Source: Sesamum alatum (lineage: Eukaryota; Streptophyta; Magnoliopsida; Lamiales; Pedaliaceae). From it: DNA of 64,000 bases. Location: contig JACGWO010000005.1 in NCBI GenBank assembly GCA_034509735.1, positions 35,990,479-36,054,478 on the forward strand, in the 5' to 3' direction. The notes under the pieces were generated by a model. The model saw only the letters and a program-made list of their open reading frames with translations, ran no database searches and was not told the origin of the DNA. Within the stretch, counting starts at the first letter, position 1, and each line of letters opens with the position of its first letter. The translations under genes were made by a program, and so were the position numbers. Shown piece after piece: positions 1 through 10,790 of the stretch.

Positions 1-457
1 TTAAGATATGATGAGACTTTTGAAGATAGAAGTTGCCAAGAAACAGTGCACACGTTCCAATTGGGGCCAGAAAAAAGCTATTTTCAGACACTGAAAATTG
101 AAGGAAAAAGTGGACGTCATATCATATCCAACAGAGAAAGTCAAATTATTATGTGTAGAAAGAATCCTAAAAAGTGCACATCACAATTCACATATATACG
201 CTCAAATATAAAGGACCGACACCTTCCATTCTCCCCACCACCTTATTCAATATTAAAGAAACAAACCACAGACTGTTGAAAATTACTCCCATTTTATTCA
301 TCAAAGTGTCCGACACGTATCCAATACTGACACAATGACGACATGCGTTCGACGCATGGTAGATTCATCATTTGTGTTTTTCAAAAATAATAAAACGAAG
401 GATACCTTGTGGATATGTTGTTTAGCGTGTCCGATAGGTATAAAGATATGACTAAGG

Positions 458-489
<32 letters not shown>

Positions 490-846
490 AAGAAGTATGG
501 TGACTGAGAAAAATAATTCTCGATTTGACTTGCTCTCAAAGAGTGAAGATCGTGAACGCACGTTCTTTTTCTTTCTATCAATTTTACTATTATTTCTTTT
601 CTTTTTTTTCAATCTTTCTTGTTCAGTGCTTGATTTATCGGGAGAACTCATCGAAAGAGAAGTCCAGATATATTTCGAGCTCTATTGCTTATAACAATAT
701 GGGATTAAGAATTTAGACTTAAGACATGTTCATATTATTTAATGTTAATTTTGGTTCTTTACTTAATGGTGTGGAAAATTATATATTTTAATTTTATGAG
801 GATATATATAAAATACAGTATATATTATAATTGTTGCGGTACCATG
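1..846. other. Intergenic, no gene recognised; poly-T tract at 458-481
   Basis: I see no coding sequence with family resemblance here. The stretch 200-260 looks promoter-like (TATAAA-type motif near 208, then pyrimidine-rich sequence), but no convincing reading frame follows and repeat-like DNA begins near 290. A 24-base T run lies at 458-481. The short reading frames are low-complexity and largely follow the T tract. Confidence 0.4.
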
Positions 847-1050
847 CACTAAAAGAAATATTGCTTCTTATCATGATTAAGGTAAAAAAACTCATGGCAG
901 ATAGTAATTAATTATATCTGCGTGACAACTATTAGTCTTTATTTCTGCAAGCGAGGCCAGAACATTTGTAATAACAATACTTTAGCCATAGATAAAAAGT
1001 TATGGTGAATGTTGATTAACCGTGATAAAAATAGTTTTTAAGTTGTAGTG
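847..1050. mobile_element. CACTA-type MITE, family 1
   Basis: The element begins CACTAAAAGAAATATTG and ends with a complementary TTGTAGTG. CACTA termini are the hallmark of En/Spm transposons. The inside (paired GCCAT and ATGGT motifs, GATTAACCGTGAT) resembles the copies at 26670, 50552 and 54757. No coding capacity, so it must depend on an enzyme supplied elsewhere. Confidence 0.6.
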
Positions 1051-1166
1051 ATTTATAGCGTAGGGAATAATCAAGTTTTTGTAGTGGTGTCGTGTCCTAA
1101 TTTTTTTAGAGTTTTTATGTCGTAGTGTTCTTGTCCTATCGTATTTGTATCGCAATGTTTGCGTCT

Positions 1167-1371
1167 CACTACAAGAAAATATTTGATGCTGAAATTAACA
1201 TCGAACTAATTAACAATTAAAATTCTCATTCCTAATCTACACTATTTAACATGTATTCGAAATAATTCGTTGCTAAATTCGTTAATAAGTAAATTTTTTG
1301 TATTAAATAATGTAAATTAACAACAAAATTTTACTTACTAATTAACTCGATATTAAATTTTTTTGTAGCTA
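1167..1371. mobile_element. CACTA-type MITE, family 2
   Basis: The left end is CACTACAAGAAAAT, the classic plant CACTA terminus. The right end is a decayed TTTTTTTGTAG. The inside, rich in GTTGCTAA and TTAGCAAC-like motifs, is shared with the larger copy at 60506-60993. It encodes nothing. Confidence 0.65.
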
Positions 1372-1752
1372 ACAAGGTGTCTATATGCACGCCATAAGTT
1401 CTAACACAGTCAAAGTGTTATGCCAAAATTAGTACATCAATTTTTCAAATTAATGACCATTTGACAGTTTAATTAGTTGTCCACAAATACGGGTGTTTAA
1501 TTTATAAGAATAATTAAATTTAAAAAAATGAGAGGTGAAAAACTCATTAGAATAAGCATTGAATTCTCAAGGAAGATTGATGTTCCCAACATATTTTATT
1601 AAGACCACATTGTTTGACAAAATCAGCTCACTTACTTTTTTTCTATTTTTTTTTGAAGGAATCTTTTACTAGTCAAGAAAAATTTCAAAGAGCCCATATC
1701 TTGGTCTACAAGTTGATTGACATTCCATTAATAATGCATTGATATATGCATC

Positions 1753-1787
<35 letters not shown>

Positions 1788-1789
1788 AT
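1372..1789. other. Intergenic with a CT/AT microsatellite
   Basis: No gene seen. A (CT)n followed by (AT)n microsatellite lies at about 1752-1787, directly before a foldback MITE. Confidence 0.5.
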
Positions 1790-1960
1790 GTTAACTCGAA
1801 CCAAGTTTGGTCGAATCAAACCAATCATGTAGCAAGTGTGATATATTTGCTATGTGATTGGTCACTTTTCCTGAACTGTACACTAATCACATGACAAATA
1901 TATTATTTATCATATGATTGGTTTAGGTTCGACCGAACTAGGTTTGGTCTAGAATTTCCC
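1790..1960. mobile_element. Short foldback MITE (GTTTGGTCGAA family)
   Basis: About 170 bp that folds on itself: GTTTGGTCGAA near the left end pairs with TTCGACCGAAC near the right, and an AATCACATGACA core recurs. Similar copies lie at 6480-6652, 49408-49568 and 50226-50405. Non-coding; superfamily not determined. Confidence 0.6.
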
Positions 1961-3032
1961 ATATATATATATATATTATTTGTTTCTTGTTTTATGACCT
2001 CTTAAGATTCCAAATCCAATCATAAAATCTTAGAAATGGGAGAAATTGCATTTTTGGGACCAAAAATGAAAAAGACCTAACTTATGGTACCAAAAATAAT
2101 ATTTTTTCATTAAAAATGCATTACAGGTAATATTTTTACTACTTTTTATTCCAAGAGATTTGATTAGCATTGCTAAAAAAGAAAAAAATCATTACTCCTT
2201 GCGCTATTAATCGTTACGGCTTAAAAATTATAATAAAAATTATTATCTATCACGATTACACAAAATCAAAACGAAAACTTAAGTTTTAACCACGATTAAT
2301 CAACATATATTATAATTTTACCTACGACTAAAGTATTTGCCATAGTTTTTAGCTCGTAATAAATATTTCAGCCTCGTTTACAGAAACAATAATTAGTAGA
2401 TATTTTGCAACAATGATTAATTAGTATCTGCCATATTTTTTTACTTATAATTAACCATGATAAAAGCCGTAATTGAGCGATGTTTGACAATTAAACTCCA
2501 TAATTTGATTAATTTACTATTGATTTAAACTCGATCTATTATTTTTCTTATAATAATCCAAGAAATGGATGAGAAAGTGCACATGGGAGAGGTGTGGAGT
2601 AGAAGAGCTACACAATATGAGCAGTGGAGAGATGAGTGGGGAAGGAAACATCTGCAGACTCCAGATGTGAACTATCCTTATTTTTCTCACTAAAATCGTA
2701 CAGTTCTGTCAGTTTTATAACATTAGCTTTGCACAGAAGTTTGTACATACATAGAAACATATATATTGCACACAAGTCTGTACAGTAACATATACAGACA
2801 TATTTATGTATGTATACATTTATACACTGTTTATTTATTTCTGTAGTATTAAATGATTAGCATATTTGCATGGATGTTTATGTGTGTGTGCATGAATCTT
2901 GCAACTGTTTCTCTCACCTCCAAGTGTGTCTTGTCACCCATTCGGGGCACGTGATTTCCCGCATGGATTAGGGGTAGAGTCACGTGATTGTTTACACCAA
3001 ATAATCATTTTCACAAAAAAGGAGAAAAACGT
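1961..3032. other. Intergenic, old repeat debris
   Basis: 2035-2115 holds a fragment of the foldback family seen at 48899-49357. 2200-2480 resembles CACTA family 1 internally but has lost its termini. 2550-3000 looks non-repetitive and contains CACGTGATT twice (near 2949 and 2982). No protein-coding gene supported. Confidence 0.4.
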
Positions 3033-3449
3033 AGGGTAAATTACAGCTACATTCCCCAAAGTTTGATATAATTATGAATACCCTCTCATTGTTTGAAAAA
3101 TTACAAATATCTCCTTGAGGTTTGTAACCGTCTAACAAATAATCCATTTCCATATATTTTTATGGGTGAATTGACCAACATGTCCTTATGCATTTTATTT
3201 AATTTTTAAATTTTTTTGGACTACAATGTGCAGGGAGAGATTCTTAAAGTTTTTTACACAGATGACTTAATAATGTAATTTGTCTCGACTGATTTTTCTG
3301 CAATTGAATTAAAAAATTAAAGGCAAAATGATCAATTTCAGTTCTTTGGTTGAAAATTACAAACCTCAGGGAGTATTTATAATTTTTCAAACAACGAGAA
3401 GTATTTATAATTATGTCAAACCTCATGGGAGACAGATGTAATTTATCCT
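3033..3449. mobile_element. Foldback element, family FB1, copy 1
   Basis: Long terminal inverted repeats start AGGGTAAATTAC and end in a near-complement GTAATTTATCCT. Each arm runs over 100 bases (shared motif GTTTGAAAAATTACAAATA). FB1 copies also lie at 15128, 24327, 58405 and (half) 63634. No TSD survives at this copy. Confidence 0.75.
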
Positions 3450-3674
3450 AATTCTAATCATTGGTTATTGTGTTCGTTTTTCACCTATATTAATCAGTTT
3501 TAGTAAGAAATCAAGATAATTTAATCGAGAAAAGCCATCAATGTCTTTTCGAGTTTGACTGAATCAGACTAATTAATTTTTGACTTAGTAAAGCTCAATT
3601 TCAGATTAAATCTTTTTTTACGTTGTATCTCATATTATGTTACATTTTAAATAATCCACATAACATTTATAAAA

Positions 3675-3940
3675 AGGGAAAAATGCAAGAAATCCCCTTG
3701 TGATATTGCAAATGAGCAAGTTACCCTCTATGAAAAAATAAATAGCAATATACCCCTGGTGTTTTTCAAAATGAAGCAATTTACTCCCCTGTGTTTTTCA
3801 AAATGAAGCAATTTACCTCCCTGTCTAGGGGGGTAAATTGCTTCATTTTTAAAAACATAAGGGAGTAAATTACTATTTTTTTTCATAGGGAGATAATTTG
3901 CTCATTTGTAATATCAAGGGGGTAAATTGCATTAAACCCT
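3675..3940. mobile_element. Foldback element, family FB2, copy 1, with 8-bp TSD
   Basis: A 266-bp inverted repeat starting AGGGAAAAATGC and ending GCATTAAACCCT, flanked by identical TTATAAAA at 3667-3674 and 3941-3948. The arms carry GAAGCAATTTAC motifs facing each other across a central AGGGGGGT. A second copy is at 60571. The 8-bp TSD suggests hAT-type mobilisation. Non-coding. Confidence 0.8.
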
Positions 3941-4014
3941 TTATAAAAATGAAACTGTAATACAAGATGCAATATTTAGTTACCATGGACGATTTAGATT
4001 GACACAGTTATGAT

Positions 4015-4238
4015 AATTCCCATTGCGTATTGATTTGAGCTTGAGCCTGGTTACATTGACCCGATCCAACCCATTTGAGACCCGATCCGTTTAGAACCCA
4101 TTGACTCGAACCCATGTTTAATCCAACCCATTTTAAACCCGACCCATTTGGACCCAACCCAAACCTGATCCAACCCGTCCATTTGATACCCCTAAATTAA
4201 TTCCCATTGCCTATTGATTTGAGCTTGAGCCTGGTTAC
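4015..4238. repeat. 40-bp direct repeat flanking a hAT-like terminal remnant
   Basis: Positions 4015-4054 and 4199-4238 are the same 40 bases with one mismatch. The 144 bases between are rich in ACCCGATCC and AACCCATTTG motifs and end GTCCATTTGATACCCCTA, which looks like a hAT terminus. The direct repeats are far too long to be a TSD, so a local duplication around or with the remnant is more likely. Confidence 0.55.
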
Positions 4239-4680
4239 TTTTGTACGAGCATTAGTGAAGCTATTCCGACTAGAAAGTACATAGTAGGGTACGAAAGTGT
4301 AGTCACATTTTGGTTGCTAGAGCTATATGATCTAGACCCACGGGTCAGGTTGAGTCGAATTTGATTTTCTATTATAATTTCTGTTGCAATTTTTTTATTA
4401 CATTTCGCATAATAACACAATGTGTATAAAATATTTTTTTAAATAAATTTGATGGCGTAATCTTTATACGTGTGGTGTATAAATGTGCAACGGAATAAAA
4501 AATGCAATAAAAAAATTTAATCTAAAGTACTGAGTGGCATACATATTCTAGAGTAGAAGCTTATGTTCTTTTAAATACATAATTTCTTGTCAACGTGACA
4601 TAGAAACTTGATGTTATGACATCCTGGTTTGTTTTTAATTTGAAGAATGTGTGTTCTGAGTTTGTTAATTCCTTGAATAT

Positions 4681-4902
4681 ATTTTTTTTTGAATTGGAAG
4701 CGATGAATTTTTATTAATTAAAAGTAAATTGATCACATTCAACCCTATCGGCTATAAACTAACACTTGGCTATTACAGCAACAAATCATACCTACTATAC
4801 AGTAGAAATAACATCAACCCATGCAGGGGTTCGAACCCATGACTTCTAGAATCATGGAGCCTCAGCTTCGTCAGCTTCGTCAATAAGCTAGGCCTCCTCG
4901 AC
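4681..4902 (-). mobile_element. tRNA-derived SINE, copy 1, with 14-bp TSD
   Basis: On the minus strand a tRNA-like head carries a good polymerase III B box (GGGTTCGAACCCC) and a degenerate A box (GCCTAGCTTATTGACG). A tRNA-unrelated body and a terminal A tract follow. The insertion is flanked by a perfect AATTCCTTGAATAT at 4667-4680 and 4903-4916. The head has a short internal duplication (GACGAAGCT twice). SINEs depend on LINE reverse transcriptase. Related copies: 16187, 49722, 63330. Confidence 0.8.
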
Positions 4903-4916
4903 AATTCCTTGAATAT

Positions 4917-5834
4917 TAAATTCTAGCCTTATAGAAGTTTCGGCCCGAGAACTCGTGGGCTGTTGTTGTTGGACTTAAATTGGAACAGGGCACTTTGACA
5001 AAAATGGAGCCAGTATTTCACTGTGTATTTATCTTATTTTATATGATTTTAATTTGTTGTGATAATTATTAAATTGTATCTTGATAATTATAAAAGAGAT
5101 GGATGGATCAGACCAAATAGTTGCGATGTGGGTATTCTTCGGTTAATTTCTAAAATATTGTCGGAAAATTAAGTAAAAAAAATCTACCTAGAACTAAATT
5201 TCATCAATTTTATAAGTTATTAGAATTAGAAAGAAATAGGCATAATTACCGAATTAAAATTAATATTAAACATACGTAACAGACTAAAAATACAAATGTG
5301 GTAGAATTATAATATCGTCATTATATAAAATTGGCAGCTCGTGACCATAGATAAATACAGGTCAATATTTTGGCTTGTTTTACTTTAATATTCTTGGTAA
5401 AAATAAAATAGTAATTGTCGACAGACAAAAGGTCGGGACTATAGGAGTTGTACTTTTTAACTTTAAGATAATATTGCCCTACATAAATAGTTAATTATTA
5501 AGGTTCAACGATAATTATATCTCAAGACACAATGACCCAACTAAAAACAACAACTATATATTCACGTATTTTCATGCCCCGTCTACTTTTTATTATTAGA
5601 TTGTATAAACAATCCAATATATCAAAGTAAGACTTTTACATTATGGAGGTTTGTTTTTGATCCAAAGTCTGTACTAATTATTATTTAGGCCTTATTTACT
5701 TTTTATTATTAAGTTGTATAAGCAAAATAATACATTTACTTTGTATTATGGATGTTGTATCTAACTTAGGAGCCCGGTATTAATTACTGTTTGGGTTGCA
5801 TAACTCAACCTAAACAGGTGGATTGCGTTATTCA
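4917..5834. other. Intergenic, nothing recognised
   Basis: AT-rich sequence without a supportable gene or a clear element boundary. A few words recur (TTTACTTTTTATTATTA near 5585 and 5695), suggesting old duplication. Confidence 0.35.
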
Positions 5835-6269
5835 GGATTAAACGCACTTTTTTTCCCATAACTTACGCCATTTTGGCATTTTCGTCCTTTAACGTTCTAG
5901 GTTAGCATTTTAGTCCTGCATCTTTTAAATTTTTGCAATTTCGCCGGAGTTCACCTCCACTGACGAAAAGGATGAATCTCGGCAAAAAAAGAATGAAATT
6001 GCGAAGTTAAAAAGATGTAGGAACAAAATGCTACTCTTGAAAGTTGAAGAACAAAAATACTGATAGAAATGAGCCAATAGGAACAAAAGTCCCAATTTTA
6101 AATATCACGTGAGAGACACATGCATTTTTCTACCGAGAAGGGTGAATTCCAGCTAAAAAAGAACAAACTCACGAAAATTAAAAAGATATAGGACCAAAAT
6201 ACTATTATAGAAAGTTAAAGGACAAAACACCAAATGACCTAAGTTTCGAGACAAAAAAATATTTAAGCC
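5835..6269. mobile_element. Foldback element, family FB3, copy 1
   Basis: Long inverted repeat starting GGATTAAACGCAC and ending near ATATTTAAGCC. The arms include the words CCTGCATCTTTT and AAAAAGATGTAGGA in opposite orientation around GGAGTTCACC and GGTGAATTCC. Same family as 15684, 47891, 56988 and 59672. TSD not clear at this copy. Confidence 0.7.
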
Positions 6270-6479
6270 AATTATTCAATCCAAATAGTTTAAGTAAACA
6301 AAATATAACTAATACAAGATTTTTTTTTATTCTGTCACCAAAGAACTTATATCACAAAGTAAACAGGGTCTAGATGGGTTGAATTATTCAACCCAAACAG
6401 TCTAAGTAAACATAGTAAATATAATTAATTCATAACTTTTTTCTTTTATCATGTCATTCAAATATCACATCACGTAAAA

Positions 6480-6652
6480 TTCTAATTTAGACCTGGTTTG
6501 GCCGAATCTAAATCAATTATACGACAAGTACAGTACACTTATCGTGTGATTGATGTATAGTTCAAGGAAAAATAACAAATCACATGACAAGTATATTATA
6601 CTTGTTGTGTCATTAATTTGGTTCGACCGAACCTAATTTGTGTAAGAATTTT
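6480..6652. mobile_element. Short foldback MITE (GTTTGGTCGAA family), copy 2
   Basis: The left arm contains GGTTTGGCCGAATC and the right arm GGTTCGACCGAACC. The centre has the AATCACATGACAAGTATA motif shared with the copy at 1790. Non-coding. Confidence 0.6.
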
Positions 6653-6914
6653 TCCTCCTAACACAAAGTAAATAGGGTCGGTCTTAGAGAATAATGCAAG
6701 AATGGCGAAAAAGAGAGTAGAATGCTTAATTTTGTGTGTTTATCTAATGAAATGAAGAGGAATAGGTGAGGTTAGCCAATGCAAATTGTGAAAAAAGTAA
6801 AACCCCTGCAATTCACTCTCTAATGACTCTCCCATCACGTCTATAGCAAGAACCCTTGTAAGAAAAACATGAATTTCTCCGGATTCCATGACAGCAAATC
6901 CCTTTTACTTCTCC

Positions 6915-6920
6915 TATAAA
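6915..6920 (+). promoter_or_regulatory. Likely TATA box of the STIG1-like gene
   Basis: TATAAA in CTCCTATAAATTG lies 54 bases upstream of the start codon, giving a short leader of roughly 25-30 bases. The preceding 250 bases are not obviously repetitive and are the proximal promoter; no specific factor site is claimed. Confidence 0.6.
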
Positions 6921-6973
6921 TTGTTCAACATTAAATTCCACATTTAGAACAAGAACAATCAATAAATTTACCA

Positions 6974-7519
6974 ATGCATCCCAAGAACACCATCTTGCTG
7001 ATCATACTCTACTATCTATTTGTGATCACAGCACAAGGAAAACCCACAAACTCCACCACCACCTACTCCCCATGGCTGACTGCTGGCCGCAGAATCAAGA
7101 ACCACCGCTTCATGGGCTGCCGCCTCCGGCCGTGGATTTGCGACCAGGATAACGACTCCCCAAGAATCCGGCGGCGCTGCTGTCGGAACCGCTGCGTAGA
7201 CGTGAATTCCGACGTCCACAACTGCGGTTTGTGTGGGATCAGGTGCCGTTTCACCTGGCAATGCTGCCGGGGAATATGTGTAAATACAAACAGAAACCCT
7301 TTTCACTGTGGGAGGTGTGAGAACAGATGCCGATTTCCAAGCCTTTGTATCTATGGATTGTGTGGGTATGATCAGCCTTTTCCTCCGCGGCCATGGCCGA
7401 AGCCGTGTCCTCCGAAACCCTTCCGTCCACCGCGGGGCGGCCACGGGCCGCGTCCTCCGAAACCCTTCCGTCCACCGCGGGGCGGCCGCGGGCCACGTCC
7501 TCCTCCTCCTCCAGGCTGA
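6974..7519 (+). CDS. STIG1-like secreted cysteine-rich protein with Pro/Arg-rich tail
   Basis: Intronless, 181 residues. Residues 1-22 form a signal peptide (hydrophobic ILLIILYYLFVITA, cut near AQG), so the product should be secreted to the apoplast. Residues 49-130 hold 16 cysteines in the STIG1 pattern (PWIC, CCRNRCVDV, NCGLCG, CCRGICVN, NPFHCGRC, YGLCGY). Known members are a stigma-exudate peptide that binds a pollen receptor kinase in tomato and GRIM REAPER, a cell-death ligand in Arabidopsis; the partner here is unknown. Residues 135-181 are unusual: a Pro/Arg/Gly-rich basic tail with two copies of PPKPFRPPRGG encoded by a 45-bp tandem repeat, plus a 17th cysteine (145). A polyadenylation-type AATAAA lies at 7646-7651. 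The gene is much more GC-rich than its surroundings. Family call firm; biological role open. Confidence 0.92.
   Translation: MHPKNTILLIILYYLFVITAQGKPTNSTTTYSPWLTAGRRIKNHRFMGCRLRPWICDQDNDSPRIRRRCCRNRCVDVNSDVHNCGLCGIRCRFTWQCCRGICVNTNRNPFHCGRCENRCRFPSLCIYGLCGYDQPFPPRPWPKPCPPKPFRPPRGGHGPRPPKPFRPPRGGRGPRPPPPPG
7407..7496 (+). repeat. 45-bp tandem repeat, two units, inside the STIG1-like gene
   Basis: Two adjacent 45-base units (7407-7451 and 7452-7496) differ at only a few positions. They encode the repeated PPKPFRPPRGG block of the C-terminal tail. The unit is a multiple of three, so gain or loss of copies keeps the frame. Confidence 0.85.
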
Positions 7520-7871
7520 AGATTTAATTTGCTTGCATGCATGCCAATAAGGATCTGTGTAATGCATGTGCATGCTCAAACCTTGTACTACTTTTTCTAA
7601 GTTGTGTTACTTATTTTTGCGACTGTTATTTTTGTGGGTTTTTGTAATAAAATTGAAAACGTGAAATACTCAGAATTCTGTTTTATTTGGACATGACCAA
7701 ATAATACGTTGATGATTATTACCATAATGTCTAATTTACAGTGACCTACATTGAGATAAAAATAGAAAAAAGAAAAGACAAGAGTATTGTTGACAAATGA
7801 AAGTACACAAAGACAGATACTTTTCAATTATATAATAGTTTAAAGATTTAGCTAATTATGATATAACCTAG

Positions 7872-8250
7872 AGGGGCTAAATATTTTTTTAGTTCCATAA
7901 GATTAAATTATTATTATTTTGTTACCACAATTTAAGCAAGTGTGATTTTCGCCCTATAAAACACGAGTTTAGGTATTTCTAGTTCCAAGTTAATAAATGT
8001 GACCATGATTTTAGGTATTTTTAGTTCTCTAAAATACGATTTTAAGTATTTTTAGTCCCACGATTTTAGGTATTTTTAGTTTCAAATTAACAACTGTTAA
8101 TAGACATGTGCAAAGCACATGATTTTTTGGGATTAAAAATACATGAATTCGTATTTTATGGGACTAAAATAATCATATATCTAAATTATAGTACCCAAAA
8201 AATAATAATAATATAATATAATCTTATGGAACTAAAACATCATTTTGCCC
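7872..8250. mobile_element. Foldback element, family FB4, copy 1, with 8-bp TSD
   Basis: A 379-bp inverted repeat from AGGGGCTAAATATT to CATTTTGCCC, flanked by identical TAACCTAG at 7864-7871 and 8251-8258. The arms carry opposed words such as TTAGGTATTTTTAGT and ATACATGAATTCG. Other members: 12122, 45965 and 51770. It lies 350 bases downstream of the STIG1-like stop codon. Confidence 0.75.
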
Positions 8251-8258
8251 TAACCTAG

Positions 8259-9892
8259 AGTTATGGTGAGCAAATGAAAGAAAAAGTGAAATATGGAAAA
8301 TATGAAGCACAAATTTACATCATTTTCCTTGATGAAATTCAAGATCGATGTATGTAACCTATCATTACTGTCTGAATTTCTTACTACAAATTGATATCAT
8401 ATTCGGTGTTTTATTTTATATACATAGTCGTCATTATTGTACGTGATTCCGTAGGTATATAAAAAAAAATTATGATGAGAAATAAAAAAAAATTATAAAA
8501 ATAATCATGGTGTGAGAAATTGAAAAAGAAAGAAATTTATGGAAAAAAAAATAAAGTGAGAAAAACGTGGGATAGTGGGTTAAAAAAAAATAATTGTGAA
8601 ATTATTAAATTTTTTTATCGAAATGACTATTTTGTTCAATTTTTATTTTAAAGAAAAAAAGAAGAAGATAAACTTGGGTATTAAAAATTGGTACAATAAA
8701 ATGTTTTATTTTATAATAGTATAAAAATATAGATACACATATGTACATATATATCTTCCTTAAATATACAAAAACGTAACGTGTATATATGAAGCACAAC
8801 ATAAAAAAATCTGAATTATTTGAGAAGATTTACCTTTTTTTTTTTTCAAAGCGGAATTAGCGTACCATTAGAAAGATAAATCAGCTATCTAGAGTGGTCC
8901 GATACACGCCTTTCGAAAAAGGGTCGAAAGGCCTAAAGAATTAACACCGATCATTTTCATTGGCATTTAATTTTTTTGAATCGGCCCAGCTTAGAATATG
9001 CAGCCCAATGTTACTTGCTTGTTACCAGTTAAGTTCTCGTCAACTTACTAGGAGCCAGTTAGAGATAGTTTAATATGACGTGTCTCTATTTATCAGCAAT
9101 TTGTATAACACATCTGTCTAGCTGTATGCTGATATGTCTGGTTGAAATAAACTTGTTTTTTGCGTCTGCCAATTTAGAAAAGATAGAAACAATTTTATTC
9201 GACCGTACTTCCCTACTCATGAGTCAGCTGGTCATAACCGGTTAGGTTGATTGATGGGGCTGGCTCATATGCTTTGGGTTTGTGGGAAAAAATGTTGAGG
9301 GGATATCAAAATTAATATGCATTCTTATTCTATGTTTATTTTATTTCACGAACAATAGAGCATTTAATTTTATTGGTAACTTAAATAGTTTGATTAATTA
9401 TTAAAATAGTTTTAATTTAATTTTACGTACAAATATAAGCTCCTTATTGATCTATATTATCTCATCAAACATTATGGAGTAATTGGGGTGTTGGGGGAGG
9501 GGGGGGGGGGGGTTAAACTCCTCAGTTAATTGTCGACGTGTGAATATAATTATTTTGACTAATCTCGTAAATACATCTAACTCTACAAATATGTGGTGCT
9601 TTCTTTTCACCATCTTTGTGTGGAAATGACCTCTTTGCCCTTTGTAAAATTCTTCTGACATCAATTCTAGTACATAGGACTAGGATATACATAACCTAAT
9701 ACTTTTGGATACTCCTCTATATTTTTCGATATATATTCGATACAAAATGTGTCGAAAAAATTAATTGAATTTGTATATGACATTTTTAAATTATATTAGT
9801 TATCGTGATACATTAATCATATATGTGTATAATAAATAATTTTTCAAGATTTTAAAATATTTGATACGAGTAAGAGTGTGGTGCTCGATTTA
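8259..9892. other. Intergenic, G homopolymer at 9493-9512
   Basis: No gene supported. Poly-A and AT-rich tracts dominate 8460-8820. A near-pure G run at 9493-9512 is prone to slippage and sequencing error. Small reading frames here are simple-sequence artefacts. Confidence 0.4.
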
Positions 9893-10790
9893 GTTAAGGT
9901 GCAAAATAATTAAGTAAAATGCTGAGAAAAAAGAGAGTGTAAATGAGTGAATTGAGAGTATTATTCCTCATTTTTCGTGTATAACAAAGAGATTGATAAA
10001 GCTCTAAGCACGAGATTACAATGTTACTTTAAACTAAAGTGGTAGCATGAAAATAAAAGTTGAGTATGAAGGCTGAAGTGAGTTTGTAGTATCAAGATAC
10101 AAGGTTGAAGGTGTTTTTTCCCGCATGAGGAGCGTTCTATTTATGTGCACCCTCAACTTGGTCGGATAAAGTTGAATCCCCCTCGAATTTGGTGGTGGTC
10201 CCAAGCGATTGGAGGATCCCCTCTCTGATTTGGGAAAGATTATCTCCTGACGGTTGGAGACCTGCAATTCTCGAGCGGGGGTGGGGGGTGGGTGGGTTTG
10301 ATTTGCTGCGTATGAGGGTATTTCCTGGAGATAAGGATGTCTTTTCCGATTTTTAGCGAGGGGGTTGAGGATCTTTTAGGATTTATAGGGAACTTTTGGC
10401 TGAGGATGCCACGTGTCAAAACAATCAACTTTATATGGTTTTATGGGGTGTGTCTCCAGAGTGTCTACGTGGATGCCACCTAGGCCCCCTGCACATGCCA
10501 CGTGACATGGACTTTTGGTTTGTTTGTGGGATTTCAGGCCCTAAACTTTCTTGTAGGCTTGTGAAGTCCTCTTGGGTTTGGATCTCCTTGAATTTGGGTC
10601 GATTGGGCTTTTTTTGACCAATTTATTTTTGGAAGTACCTCCGACCAAACTCCCTGGGGACTTTAGTTGGACTGGTCTTCCTGGGCGTACCATGGGCCCT
10701 TACATGAGTTAGGCCTCTTGGGGGCACTTTGAGCCTTGCATTCCTTTAGGTCTGTACAATCTTTTTTTTTCTTTTATATCGTTTTGGGCC
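9893..10790. mobile_element. Possible solo LTR or LTR-retrotransposon remnant
   Basis: This block is clearly more GC-rich than both flanks and has the texture of a plant LTR: TTTATAGGGAA near 10382, several CCACGTG motifs (10409, 10498) and pyrimidine-rich stretches. No reverse transcriptase or gag sequence is visible. I could not define TG/CA ends or a TSD. It could instead be a non-coding remnant of another element type. Confidence 0.3.

Noticed and set aside
200..290. Orphan promoter for a truncated gene
   Set aside because: The TATA-like motif and pyrimidine leader are suggestive, but no coding frame follows, so no gene can be supported.
301..651. 116-codon minus-strand frame
   Set aside because: Lysine runs come from the poly-T tract; no family resemblance.
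4810..4902. Possible tRNA genes at the B-box sites (also 16200-16255, 49740-49800)
   Set aside because: The A boxes are poor, no cloverleaf can be drawn with good acceptor pairing, and a shared SINE body, A tail and TSD follow.
7016..7579. 187-codon open frame antisense to the STIG1-like gene
   Set aside because: Mirror of a GC-rich coding sequence; no signal peptide or domain pattern, while the plus-strand frame has the complete STIG1 cysteine pattern.
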